Part shown: positions 33,302-42,206 of the stretch, piece after piece
Position numbering within the stretch: position 1 is the first letter of the stretch
Layout of the letters: the number at the start of each line of letters is the position of its first letter
DNA from: Bacillus sp. Marseille-Q1617
GTDB taxonomy: Bacteria > Bacillota > Bacilli > Bacillales > Bacillaceae_B
Reading direction: 5' to 3'
Length of the DNA stretch: 64,000 nt
NCBI RefSeq assembly: GCF_903645295.1
Contig: NZ_CAHJXM010000001.1
Span: 558,001-622,000, forward strand
The notes under the pieces: model-generated
Seen by the model: only the letters and a program-made list of their open reading frames with translations
Told to the model about the DNA's origin: nothing
Database searches by the model: none
Translations under genes and position numbers: made by a program

Positions 33302-34939
33302 ATGAGAGAAGTATTGAAATTGGTGAATATCCGATATGAGATCGTGGATCAGAAGATATTTGAAGAGATGAATGGGAGTGTACAGGAGGGAGAGGTCATC
33401 GGGATCATCGGCCGGAATGGGGCGGGGAAATCGACTCTTCTGAATTTGATTCATAGTGATATCAAGCCTTCGGAAGGAAGGATTCAGTGGCTGCAAAGCG
33501 GGTTGAGCATGGATATGGTCGTTCAGGAAACGGAGGAATATTCTTCAGGGGATATGACGCCTGCTGAGGTCAAGCTGCTGGAAAAGTGGCAGGTACCCTC
33601 GCACGAATTTTCACAGCTGAGCGGCGGGGAAAAGCTGAAGGCAAGGCTTGCGAAGGGGTTTGCCCGGAATGCGGACCTGCTCCTGCTGGATGAGCCGACG
33701 AATCATTTGGATCAGGAGAGTCTGACCCTTTTGACGGAACAAATCAAGGAGTATCGAGGGACGATCATTCTTGTCTCGCATGACCGCCATTTTTTAGATG
33801 AGGCAGTGACGAAAATCTGGTCGCTTGAACACGGCAGGCTCATTGAGCACAAGGGGAATTATTCGAGCTATACGGAGGCCTGCAAGCAGAAGCGGCTGAG
33901 CCAGCAGCGTGAATATGAGAAGCAGCAGAAGATGGTGAAGCGGATCGAAAGTCAGATGAAGGAGCTGACTTCTTGGTCGGAAAAAGCGCATGCCCAGTCG
34001 ACGAAGCAGGAAGGTTTCAAGGAATATTACCGCGTACAGGCAAAACGGACGGACAGTCAGGTGAAATCGAAGCAGAAGCGGCTTGAGAGGGAGCTTGAGA
34101 AGGCGAAGGTCGAGCGGGTGGAAGAAGATCATGGAGTGCGGTTCTCGATCAACTCCGCGCATAAGAAGGGGAAGCGGTTCCTAGAAGTGAAGGATCTGGG
34201 GAAAGAGTTTATCGGGAACGGGAAGATGTTGTTTAGTGGAGCAAATTTCACGATTCAGCATGGCGAAAAGGTTTCGATCCTCGGTCCGAATGGGAGCGGG
34301 AAGACGACCTTGCTGAAGGTGATCATGGGTCAGGAAAAGGCCCGCGGCAATGTGTGGGTGTCGCCTTCTGCCGAAATCGGCTATCTGACACAGGAGGTGT
34401 TCGACCTGCCTCTAGATGAGACCCCTGAGGAACTTTTCTATAAGGAAACGTTCGATGAGAGGGGCAGAGTCCAGACGCTCATGAAACACCTGGGCTTCAC
34501 GGCTTCCCAGTGGCGTGAACCAATCCGGGATATGAGCATGGGCGAGCGTGTGAAGTGCAAGCTGATGAAATATATTTTAGAGGAAAAGGATGTACTGATC
34601 CTCGATGAGCCGACCAACCATCTCGATCTGCCGTCGCGCGAACAGCTGGAGGAGACGCTGGCTCAATATGAGGGGACTCTGATTGTGGTCTCGCATGACC
34701 GTTATTTTGTGGAGAAGACGACGGATGTGAAGCTGGTGATTGAGCATGGAAGGGTTCGCAAACAGCTGAGTGAGCCGGCTGCTGAGCGGGATGATGCAGT
34801 GGAACTGCGGATGAAGCTTGAGACGGAGAGGCAGGAAGTGCTGGGGCGGCTAAGCTTCATGGTGCCTGGGGATGCGGAGTACGCAGAGCTGGATGCACGA
34901 TTTTTGGAGTTGACGAAGAGGATGAATGAGTTGAAGTAG
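33302..34939 (+). CDS. vmlR: ABC-F ribosomal protection protein VmlR
   Basis: A 545-residue ABC-F ATPase with two nucleotide-binding domains and no membrane part. Walker A motifs are GIIGRNGAGKST near residue 38 and GPNGSGKTT near 330; signatures are QLSGGEKLKARLAKG and MSMGERVKCKLM; both carry LLLDEPTNHLD or LILDEPTNHLD. The long linker (residues about 185-290, rich in Lys/Gln) is the ribosome-reaching domain. Length and sequence resemble B. subtilis VmlR, which displaces virginiamycin M, lincomycin and tiamulin from the ribosome. The attenuator leader upstream suggests antibiotic induction. GGGGAAG precedes the ATG. Confidence 0.9.
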   Translation: MREVLKLVNIRYEIVDQKIFEEMNGSVQEGEVIGIIGRNGAGKSTLLNLIHSDIKPSEGRIQWLQSGLSMDMVVQETEEYSSGDMTPAEVKLLEKWQVPSHEFSQLSGGEKLKARLAKGFARNADLLLLDEPTNHLDQESLTLLTEQIKEYRGTIILVSHDRHFLDEAVTKIWSLEHGRLIEHKGNYSSYTEACKQKRLSQQREYEKQQKMVKRIESQMKELTSWSEKAHAQSTKQEGFKEYYRVQAKRTDSQVKSKQKRLERELEKAKVERVEEDHGVRFSINSAHKKGKRFLEVKDLGKEFIGNGKMLFSGANFTIQHGEKVSILGPNGSGKTTLLKVIMGQEKARGNVWVSPSAEIGYLTQEVFDLPLDETPEELFYKETFDERGRVQTLMKHLGFTASQWREPIRDMSMGERVKCKLMKYILEEKDVLILDEPTNHLDLPSREQLEETLAQYEGTLIVVSHDRYFVEKTTDVKLVIEHGRVRKQLSEPAAERDDAVELRMKLETERQEVLGRLSFMVPGDAEYAELDARFLELTKRMNELK

Positions 34940-35050
34940 TGTGGTTGTGTCGGCGGTTGCGTTGGGCATGTTAGAGGAAGAAGATTCGACATGAAGAGCA
35001 CAATCCGCTTTGGAAGGACATTTTATAAAAGACATTTAACTTTGTAATAC

Positions 35051-35089
35051 AAAAAACACCTCCGATGGGTTATTCGGGGGTGTTTTCCT
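35051..35089. terminator. Bidirectional terminator between vmlR and alkD-like gene
   Basis: AAAAAACACCTCCGA pairs with TTCGGGGGTGTTTT, with A and T runs on either side. Confidence 0.75.
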
Positions 35090-35101
35090 TTACCAGGATG
35101 G

Positions 35102-35809
35102 TCAGCAGATACACGTTTTCCGCTTTAGTCCGACACGATCTTTGTCCGCGATTTTCTTAATGTATGTTTTAGCAAGCGGTACCTTGCATGCGGTATTTCC
35201 GACGTCCACATGGACCTTTCCAATCGACTCGGCGACACCCATCGCTTCCTCATGAAGAACAGGGACATAGCTCCCGACTGATATGACAAAGCCGTTCATG
35301 ACGTAGCGCACCCGGTTCCTCTCATTATGGACAGAGTTCTTCACCCGATTCAGGAGGACCCTGATTTCGTTCAGATCAAGCTCGTCATCCGGCGTGATGG
35401 AGAGATAATTCGAATAGGTACTCCAGCCGCATACCGCCATCATCTCTTCATCCGAATCCATCCATTTCTTTGCAAGCTCCCGCGCGTATTCACTTTCCGC
35501 CGTCACACCGGCTACCGTGTACTCGGCAATCATATACCAATAGGCTTTTTCGGACCAATCCTCAAGTGTTTCTTTTGAAACAAGCTTCGGATTGATGGAG
35601 AGACCGGCAAGATACATGGCATCGTGATTGCCGGAATCATAGAGCCTGAGAGCCAGTTCATGATCCTTTTTTACGTATTTGACGAGTTTTTTCAAATCCC
35701 CGATCTTCACACCGAAATAGGGTTCTTTCGCGCCGTGGTTCAGGTAGATCCGCTTTGTCTGGTCGGTCCCGAGTTCTTCTAATTTTAGCATGATTTCTTC
35801 GTAGGTCAT
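35102..35809 (-). CDS. AlkD-like DNA alkylation repair protein
   Basis: A 235-residue HEAT-like repeat protein of the DNA alkylation repair (AlkD/AlkC) superfamily, which removes alkylated bases without base flipping. Helical repeats are visible throughout: KIGDLKKLVKYVKKDHELAL, YDSGNHDAMYLAGLSINP and EEMMAVCGWSTYSNYLS. The C-terminus ends with two Cys (RKTCIC). AAGGAGCG precedes the ATG. It is convergent with vmlR and stands alone. Confidence 0.82.
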   Translation of the reverse strand: MTYEEIMLKLEELGTDQTKRIYLNHGAKEPYFGVKIGDLKKLVKYVKKDHELALRLYDSGNHDAMYLAGLSINPKLVSKETLEDWSEKAYWYMIAEYTVAGVTAESEYARELAKKWMDSDEEMMAVCGWSTYSNYLSITPDDELDLNEIRVLLNRVKNSVHNERNRVRYVMNGFVISVGSYVPVLHEEAMGVAESIGKVHVDVGNTACKVPLAKTYIKKIADKDRVGLKRKTCIC

Positions 35810-35900
35810 GGTATCGCTCCTTTGGGAGAGTGTTATAGGTTAATAATACGGGATGGAGTGGTGGTATTCCTTTCCAGGTGGTCAGAACGTCGGGTAAAGG

Positions 35901-36052
35901 AAATTCGACAAGCGGCACAATAAAATGGAAATTGGAACAATTATTGAGATATTGGTTCAATAATTAAGAATCCGGTTCAATAAAGTAAAAAGAAGCGCTA
36001 TAAATGACATGCCGGTATAATTATTCAGTAACCGAAACAATTATTGAAAAAG
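35901..36052 (+). repeat. 20-bp-period array A: leader plus seven units
   Basis: The leader AAATTCGACAAG (35901-35912) is followed by seven units of exactly 20 bp from 35913 to 36052, for example CGGCACAATAAAATGGAAAT and TGGAACAATTATTGAGATAT. The first ten bases of a unit are the best conserved (YGGNNCAATW). Unit 5 is the most degenerate. The array is non-coding and lies between two leftward genes. Confidence 0.85.
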
Positions 36053-36140
36053 AGACGTCCCTGCCTGCCTATCGATTCGTGGGAACCTCCCAAGTTTACT
36101 CAAACTGATCAAAAAAAATAAAATTAGTATAAAGAAATAG

Positions 36141-37106
36141 CTAATCCTCCCGATAAAAAGCCACCGTCCTTTCAGCCATCTCCAAAATCCTGCGGCTCAG
36201 TCCCTCAGGCTCGAGGACTTTCAGCTGATCCGCGAACCCCAGCAGGTAACCCGCTGCCTCTTCTTCAGTATCGAATGAGAGAGTAACGGGTACCCGGCCT
36301 TCAGTGTTTTCAGAACCAACCTCGAGGACCCGGGCAAACCGCCCGGTGAAGGTGAGCCTTGAAACGGCGGCTGCAGCGGCCTCCACCTTCACTTCATAGT
36401 TGGGCAAATTCTTAATGAAGGCTTTGGTGGAAGCGTTCCAGTATTCGGCGAGATCGAAGTCATCCGGCCGTTTGAATGTTTCTTCGAGAAGTTCTGCGTG
36501 TTGGATCCGGGACGCACGGTAATTCCTTATGTCCCCGTTTTCTTTGGCGGCGATCAGATACCAGGGGTCACCTTTAGCGACGAGGCCGAGCGGGGAGACG
36601 GTGCGGTCATCGGTCCTCCCGTCTGCCCTCTGATAGGTGATCTTCAACTTGTTTTCTTCCCATATGGCTTGTTTCAGGATGTCGAACGATTCAGTTTTTC
36701 CCTTCTGTCTGCGCCAGGAACGGGTGTCGATGTGGATCCGGTTCCAGACATCTTTGGTGTTCTCCCGGTAGGTGATTGGAAGGGAGGCGATCAGTTTGTT
36801 TCTGGCTTCTTGTGATATACGGGTCAGCCCGAGATCCTCGAGCAGATGTGCAGAAGGTGAAACGAAGAGGGCCTGCACTTCAGCTTCCTTCAATCCGGTC
36901 AGGTCCGTTTTGTAGTTTTCAAGCAGTGACCAGCCGCCGTTTTTTCCGCGTTCCGCGACGACGGGGATGCCTGTCCCGCTTAATGCTTCCATGTCCCTGT
37001 AGATGGTCCTTTCCGATACTTCGAGCTCTTCTGCCAGTTCCCCGGCAGTCATTCGGCCGTGTGACTGCAATAATAGAAGGATGGAAATCAGTCTGTCGCC
37101 TCTCAT
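36141..37106 (-). CDS. YafY-type HTH/WYL transcriptional regulator
   Basis: A 321-residue regulator: N-terminal DeoR-like winged helix (MTAGELAEELEVSERTIYRD, then MEALSGTGIPVVAERG), a WYL domain around residues 150-215 (TVSPLGLVAKGDPWYLIAAK), and a C-terminal WCX domain. WYL domains bind small ligands or nucleic acids. The ATG at 37106 has AAAGGTGA just upstream. It is divergent from the SDR gene at 37220 with 113 bp between and probably regulates it. Confidence 0.88.
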   Translation of the reverse strand: MRGDRLISILLLLQSHGRMTAGELAEELEVSERTIYRDMEALSGTGIPVVAERGKNGGWSLLENYKTDLTGLKEAEVQALFVSPSAHLLEDLGLTRISQEARNKLIASLPITYRENTKDVWNRIHIDTRSWRRQKGKTESFDILKQAIWEENKLKITYQRADGRTDDRTVSPLGLVAKGDPWYLIAAKENGDIRNYRASRIQHAELLEETFKRPDDFDLAEYWNASTKAFIKNLPNYEVKVEAAAAAVSRLTFTGRFARVLEVGSENTEGRVPVTLSFDTEEEAAGYLLGFADQLKVLEPEGLSRRILEMAERTVAFYRED

Positions 37107-37219
37107 TTCATTCACCTTTTTCATACATTTATTTGTTTTAATTTAATTAAATATGACAATGGATGTCAAGAATACAATCGTATAATGAGAGTATCTTAAA
37201 CATGAAAGGAATGATTGTC

Positions 37220-38053
37220 ATGAGATCATTATCAGGAAAAGTGGCACTCGTCACAGGAGCAAGCAGGGGAGCGGGGAGAGGTGTCGCGATAGAACTGGGG
37301 AAAGCAGGCGCGACCGTGTATGTGACGGGACGAAGCACGAAAGGGAACGCCACGAATAATTGGCCGGGGACGATCGATGAGACGGTTTCTGAAATTGAAG
37401 CTGCCGGCGGAAAAGGGGTTGCGGTACGGTGTGATCATACGGTGGATGCGGAAACGGAAGCCGTCATCAATCGGATTCGTGACGAACAGGGGAAGCTGGA
37501 TATTCTCGTCAATAATGTGTGGGGAGCGCATGATATTGGCGTGGAACCGGGTGCTTTCTGGGAGCTGCCGCTTGCGAATTGGGACAAGATGTTCACGGCC
37601 GGTGTGCGCGCTCAACTCGCGACGAATCATTATGCGGTTCCGCTGCTTCGTGAGAATCCGGGAGGGGTGATCTTTCACACTACTTTCTGGGACGAAGGGA
37701 AGTATTCCGGTCAGTTTTTTTATGATTTGGCAAAAAATGCGCTTGTCCGCATGGCGTATGGCCTGTCTGAAGAATTGAAGGAGGACGGGATTGCGGTTCT
37801 TGCCGTTTCCCCTGGATTCATGAGGACGGAGCTTGTGTTGAAGCATCACGGGGCGGATGAGGAGAATTGGAAGAAAGCGGAGGATCTGAAGCAGACCGAG
37901 ACGCCGCATTATATAGGACGTGCCATTACTGCACTCGCGGGTGACCCGGACGTGATGTTGAAGAGCGGGCAGGTACTGAAGGCCGGCGACCTCGCGAAGG
38001 AATATGGGTTCACCGATATCGACGGGCGGTATGTCCCGCCGTTTACGTTGTAG
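37220..38053 (+). CDS. Short-chain dehydrogenase/reductase
   Basis: A 277-residue SDR with the NAD(P)-binding motif TGASRGAGRG near residue 13, the strand DILVNNVWG, and a catalytic region with FFYDLAKNALVRMAYGLSEE, where a Tyr-x-x-x-Lys (YDLAK) is visible. The usual Ser upstream is replaced by the VIFHTTFWDEGK segment. Start at the ATG at 37220 with AAAGGA upstream; earlier in-frame ATGs lack a site. The substrate is unknown. It is divergent from a WYL regulator. Confidence 0.86.
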   Translation: MRSLSGKVALVTGASRGAGRGVAIELGKAGATVYVTGRSTKGNATNNWPGTIDETVSEIEAAGGKGVAVRCDHTVDAETEAVINRIRDEQGKLDILVNNVWGAHDIGVEPGAFWELPLANWDKMFTAGVRAQLATNHYAVPLLRENPGGVIFHTTFWDEGKYSGQFFYDLAKNALVRMAYGLSEELKEDGIAVLAVSPGFMRTELVLKHHGADEENWKKAEDLKQTETPHYIGRAITALAGDPDVMLKSGQVLKAGDLAKEYGFTDIDGRYVPPFTL

Positions 38054-38097
38054 GAGGGGCGGACCTCTTTAGGGCTCCTCTCGCATAAATATGGAGA

Positions 38098-38141
38098 TTC
38101 TTCCTTTATCACTTTGATGTGATAGGGGAAGAACTTTTTTT
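38098..38141 (+). terminator. Terminator after the SDR gene
   Basis: TTCTTCCTTTATCAC pairs with GTGATAGGGGAAGAA and is followed by seven T. Confidence 0.8.
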
Positions 38142-38160
38142 GATGGGATTATGGTAGTGG

Positions 38161-38293
38161 AAATTCGACAAGTTGCGCGATTAGTCGGGGAAGTGGCGCA
38201 ATTAATAGGAAACCGGCGCAATTATCCTCCAAGTGGCGCAATTAAATGGATTCCGGCGCAATTATTCAATATTTGGCACAATGTTCAATAGGA
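38161..38293 (+). repeat. 20-bp-period array B: leader plus six units
   Basis: The leader AAATTCGACAAG (38161-38172) is followed by one 21-bp and five 20-bp units, such as TGGCGCAATTAATAGGAAAC and CGGCGCAATTATCCTCCAAG, up to 38293. Same orientation as array A. It follows the SDR terminator. Confidence 0.85.
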
Positions 38294-38500
38294 AGGGCTT
38301 CTGTCCGTCCGATTCCCCGCTTGAATTCAGAATTTGGATTCGAAAGTATCATGCATAGCCCAAACTTCATAAAAAAACGAACCCAAATGGCCGCTTCCTC
38401 ATAGAATTCCAACCGAACCAGCGGATTCTTTTTTTGTCACATTTCTCCAACAGCTCTCCAACTGGTATATAATGAAATTATCACTTTTCAGGAGGTACAT

Positions 38501-38929
38501 ATGAATCAGCAAAACTATGAAAATCATAGTAAGATCGATCCGGTGTATCACTATGGGATATCGCTGTTATCGCTTTCAACATTGATTTTGTCAATCATCT
38601 TTTTTGTGAAAAATGTCGCCACTGAGACACTTCTCAGTTTTATTGTGCTCTTTGCTGCAGTTACGTTCCTATTGATTGTGGCTAAACTGAGATTATATGC
38701 CCTGCAGCTGCAGGACCGGATCATCCGGACTGAAGAAAACTTCCGTCACTACCGGTTGACCGGGAGAGACCTGGATCACCGACTCTCAGTGAAGCAGGTG
38801 ATTGCGCTTCGTTTTGCACCGGATGAGGAGTTTCCGGGGCTGGCGGAACGGACGGTTACAGAGGGTTTATCACCGAAAGATATTAAGAAGGCTGTACTGA
38901 ATTGGCGAGGGGATCACCATCGCGTATAA
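38501..38929 (+). CDS. DUF6526 family membrane protein
   Basis: A 142-residue protein with two adjacent membrane helices (about residues 20-37 and 42-62), then a conserved cytoplasmic stretch RLYALQLQDRIIRTEENFRH and LTGRDLDHRLSVKQVIALRF. This pattern is that of DUF6526. Function unknown. AGGAGG precedes the ATG. It lies 59 bp before an ABC exporter and may be cotranscribed with it. Confidence 0.75.
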   Translation: MNQQNYENHSKIDPVYHYGISLLSLSTLILSIIFFVKNVATETLLSFIVLFAAVTFLLIVAKLRLYALQLQDRIIRTEENFRHYRLTGRDLDHRLSVKQVIALRFAPDEEFPGLAERTVTEGLSPKDIKKAVLNWRGDHHRV

Positions 38930-38988
38930 GCAACTGAGAATGGACCGCTCGCTGAAGGGCGGTTACTTTTTTCAAAAGGAGGCTCGTT

Positions 38989-39915
38989 ATGCTCAATGAA
39001 ATAATGGTTGATGTAAAAAATCTTGTGAAAAAATACGGCACGTTTACAGCGGTGGATGGTGTCGCTTTTCAAGTAGAAAAAGGGGAAATCTTCGGATTGC
39101 TTGGTCCGAACGGGGCAGGGAAGACGACGACCATCGAGATGCTGGTCGGCCTCAGGAAGCCTGACGAAGGGACGGCAAGCCTCTCGGGTCATGATGTCCG
39201 GAAAGAGGTGAATAAGGTGAAAGAGGTGATCGGGGTTCAGCTCCAGTCGACCTCTTTGTTTGAGCTGCTGAAGGTGGAGGAGATCCTTCATTTGTATGCG
39301 AGTTTTTATCCGAGTCACGTGGATATTGACGGTCTGATAGCGGACATGCTTCTGACCGAGAAGCGGAGGGACCGGATCAAGGGGCTGTCGGGCGGCCAGA
39401 AGCAGCGGCTCGCAATTGCGCTCGCGCTGATCCACGATCCTGCGATTGTCTTTCTGGATGAGCCGACGACGGGACTGGATCCGCAGGCGAGGCGGACGCT
39501 GTGGGATATCGTGCTGCGCCTGAAGGAGCGCGGGAAGACGGTGCTTCTGTCGACGCATTATATGGATGAAGCCCATGTGCTCTGCGACCGCATCGGTATC
39601 ATGGATCAGGGGGAGCTGATTGCGCTCGACACCCCGGCGAATCTGGTGAAAACCTTGCAGTCGGCGAGCACCGTAGAGTTTTACCTGAATGATCCCCCTG
39701 AACAGGAGTGGTTCATGAAAATGAACGGCGTCAAAGAAGCGGCAGTCAAGGATACGTTCGTTCAGCTCTATACAGACGATTTACAGATGGCACTGACGTC
39801 ACTCATTGAAGTGTCTTCCGAGCACGGCCTCGAAATCAGGGACCTGCAGACGCGCCAGGCGACCCTGGAGGATGTATTCATCCATATGACAGGAAGGAGG
39901 CTGCGTGAATCATGA
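38989..39915 (+). CDS. ABC exporter ATP-binding protein
   Basis: A 308-residue ATPase of the ABC-2 (drug/lipid export) type. Walker A GPNGAGKTTT is near residue 38, the signature LSGGQKQRLAIALAL near 133, Walker B IVFLDEPTTGLDP follows, and the switch histidine is in LLSTHYMDEAH. A C-terminal extension of about 80 residues is typical. AGGAGG precedes the ATG. Its stop overlaps the permease start (ATGA at 39912-39915), so the two are made together. The substrate is unknown. Confidence 0.93.
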   Translation: MLNEIMVDVKNLVKKYGTFTAVDGVAFQVEKGEIFGLLGPNGAGKTTTIEMLVGLRKPDEGTASLSGHDVRKEVNKVKEVIGVQLQSTSLFELLKVEEILHLYASFYPSHVDIDGLIADMLLTEKRRDRIKGLSGGQKQRLAIALALIHDPAIVFLDEPTTGLDPQARRTLWDIVLRLKERGKTVLLSTHYMDEAHVLCDRIGIMDQGELIALDTPANLVKTLQSASTVEFYLNDPPEQEWFMKMNGVKEAAVKDTFVQLYTDDLQMALTSLIEVSSEHGLEIRDLQTRQATLEDVFIHMTGRRLRES

Positions 39916-41003
39916 GAGCATATTGGCAGCTGACACTGGCACAACTACGGATTTTTGCCCGCAACAAGCAGGTTCTGTTCTTCACGCTGCTCTTCCCGGT
40001 CATCCTGATGGTGGCGCTCGGATCCTTCGTGGGCGGCGGGAATTCACTATCGCTGACGGCAGGGGTGGTCGACAAGGATGAAACCGGTGCCTCGAAGGAC
40101 CTGAAAGATCTCTTTTATAAAAATGAAGGGATTGAAATGGCTGATTATGACTCGGTTAAAGCTGGTAAGGAAGCCGTTGAAAACGGTGATATCCAGCTTT
40201 TGATCGAGATCCCGGAAGGCTATGGGGAAAGCATTGATGCCAGGGATGGTGCCTTTTCCGTTCCTGTCTATTACAATGAGAAAAATCTGACCACCGCCGA
40301 GCTCGGCCTTACGGTGGTAAACGGGGTCATTGATCAGTACAGCAAGGAACTTGCAGGCTACGAGCCGCTGGTGACGGTCGAGAAGGTAGGAATCGAGGCG
40401 CTGAATATCCGCTATATCGATTTCCTCGTACCGGGGATCGTCGCGATGATGATCATGAGCAACAATATGAACGGGGTTGCAGGGCAGATCTCTGCTTGGC
40501 GTGAACGCGGGATCCTCCGCCGGATGCAGGGGACGAGACTGAAAGCCTCGACGTTCATTGCGGCGCAGATTACGGCGCGCCTCTTGTTAAATGGGACGCA
40601 GGCCATGCTTGTCGTGCTGATCGCGAATCTCATCTTTGATATCAATGTCGCCGGTTCATGGCTCGCGTTGATTTTCTTCATCGTACTTGGTACTCTTGCG
40701 TTCATGTCGATCGGTTTCATCATTGCCGGAATGGCGAAGAACCCTGAAAGTGCGGGGCCGATTGCCGGATTTGTGTCGTTTCCGCTTCTGTTCCTTGGAG
40801 GAGTTTTCTTCCCGATCAACAATATGCCGGACCTCATCCAGCCGATTGTGAAGGTGCTGCCGATCGCTCATCTGACGTCTGCGCTGCGGGAGACGATGAA
40901 TATCGGAACCTCGATTTTTGCATTGGGGATGGAGACGCTTATTTTAGGAATATGGTTGATTGGCGGGTTCGCAGTGGCAAGCTGGGTGTTTAAGTGGGAG
41001 TAG
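39912..41003 (+). CDS. ABC-2 type exporter permease
   Basis: A 363-residue permease: one N-terminal helix, a large extracellular domain (about residues 45-170), then five C-terminal helices. The ABC-2 signature is visible around RERGILRRMQGTRLKASTFI. Translation is coupled to the ATPase gene by a 4-bp overlap. The pair resembles YbhFS/daunorubicin-type exporters; the cargo is not known. Confidence 0.92.
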   Translation: MRAYWQLTLAQLRIFARNKQVLFFTLLFPVILMVALGSFVGGGNSLSLTAGVVDKDETGASKDLKDLFYKNEGIEMADYDSVKAGKEAVENGDIQLLIEIPEGYGESIDARDGAFSVPVYYNEKNLTTAELGLTVVNGVIDQYSKELAGYEPLVTVEKVGIEALNIRYIDFLVPGIVAMMIMSNNMNGVAGQISAWRERGILRRMQGTRLKASTFIAAQITARLLLNGTQAMLVVLIANLIFDINVAGSWLALIFFIVLGTLAFMSIGFIIAGMAKNPESAGPIAGFVSFPLLFLGGVFFPINNMPDLIQPIVKVLPIAHLTSALRETMNIGTSIFALGMETLILGIWLIGGFAVASWVFKWE

Positions 41004-41149
41004 AGATGTGCCCTTTGGCCGCTGGAAGGTGTCAGGTGCAAGGGGCAGCAATGGAAAAGGTACTTTGGCACCACTGAGCCGGTTGACCTGTCCCCCTGGA
41101 GAGGCTAAATCTTTTAAAATTTGGATATAAGATAAAAAGGAGTCAAGTT

Positions 41150-41827
41150 ATGAATTCTACCAAACCCGTTACTGAAAAATTGAATTTCAGCAAATATCCT
41201 GAGAAACTCATTCTTAACCTCCCTGAGGACATCGATGACTTTCGCTCGATTGAATATGATGCTTCTGTTAAAAAAGATCGTTATGATCTTGTCTTTGTAT
41301 TCATTTTCAATTTAGACGATTTTTCAAAACAACTGAAGGAAGTTGCCGAAAAGGGGTTGGTGAAGGATAACGGATATTTATACTTTGCCTATCCTAAGAA
41401 GAATAATCCGAAGTATGATGAATACATAGACCGTGACAGCATTTATAATGAGAAACATTATAATGTGGAAGGGTACGTTCATGGAAGTAACCTGAAGTTT
41501 TCAAGAATGATCAGTCTGAATGATGTGTTCACAGTGGTTGGCATGAAGGCAGCGCCGAAGAAAACGAAGAAAGCTGCCAGCACAAAAAAGAGTCAATGTG
41601 TGGATGACTACATTGTTCATATTGAAGATATCGAAAAATATTTGAGTGGAAATGATGAAATTTTATCTCTTTATTCGGGATTGACGCCGGGATACCGGAA
41701 GGATTGGGCACGATACGTCTATAGTGCGAAACGAAAAGAAACGCAGGAAAAACGATTGAAGGAAATGGAGATTGTCCTGAGTGAAGGGTATAAGTCGATG
41801 GATTTGTATAGAAGGAAGAATAAGTGA
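41150..41827 (+). CDS. YdeI/OmpD-associated-like protein
   Basis: A 225-residue soluble protein. The C-terminal 60 residues (SLYSGLTPGYRKDWARYVYS, then KRKETQEKRLKEM) are the YdeI/OmpD-associated (bacteriocin protection) motif. The N-terminal 140 residues resemble a DUF3052-like domain with DLVFVFIFNLDDF and LYFAYPKKNN. A Lys-rich linker (KKTKKAASTKKS) joins them. AAGGAGTC precedes the ATG. Function is unclear. Confidence 0.7.
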   Translation: MNSTKPVTEKLNFSKYPEKLILNLPEDIDDFRSIEYDASVKKDRYDLVFVFIFNLDDFSKQLKEVAEKGLVKDNGYLYFAYPKKNNPKYDEYIDRDSIYNEKHYNVEGYVHGSNLKFSRMISLNDVFTVVGMKAAPKKTKKAASTKKSQCVDDYIVHIEDIEKYLSGNDEILSLYSGLTPGYRKDWARYVYSAKRKETQEKRLKEMEIVLSEGYKSMDLYRRKNK

Positions 41828-41972
41828 TGGAGCATGGTGCCTGATTCGGATTTGATTCGAATTGGGCTTTTTTTTGATAAGAAAATTTGGTGAATCGGGG
41901 TGCGGCACCGGAATGGTGGAACGATAGGTGTGGGCAGGGTATAACCGGTGGCTTGAGGTTTGCCCTTGCAGA

Positions 41973-42044
41973 AAATTCGACAAGTGGCTCAATTATTAGG
42001 AAACTGGCGCAATTATCCGAACGCCGGCACGATTATTAAAAGGG
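41973..42044 (+). repeat. 20-bp-period array C: leader plus three units
   Basis: The leader AAATTCGACAAG (41973-41984) is followed by TGGCTCAATTATTAGGAAAC, TGGCGCAATTATCCGAACGC and CGGCACGATTATTAAAAGGG (41985-42044). It lies between two convergent genes. Confidence 0.85.
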
Positions 42045-42206
42045 ACGCTGGATTTTCCGTGAGGATAGGGCAGAAAAAGGTACGGGAGCAGATTTTTTCT
42101 TCAAAATTGCTCTGCCAAGCTCACTTTTCATTTAAAAGTGTGAATCAGGCCCATTTATTTGGCGCCCGGTTCCTAACATTCTTATATTAGCGCCCGGGCA
42201 CTTTTT

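Noticed and set aside
35901..36052. CRISPR array
   Set aside because: Units are only 20 bp, imperfect and contiguous, without repeat-spacer alternation, and no cas genes are in the window.
38914..39576. 220-codon - strand frame opposite the ABC ATPase gene
   Set aside because: Antisense of conserved ATPase motifs, with no supporting signals.
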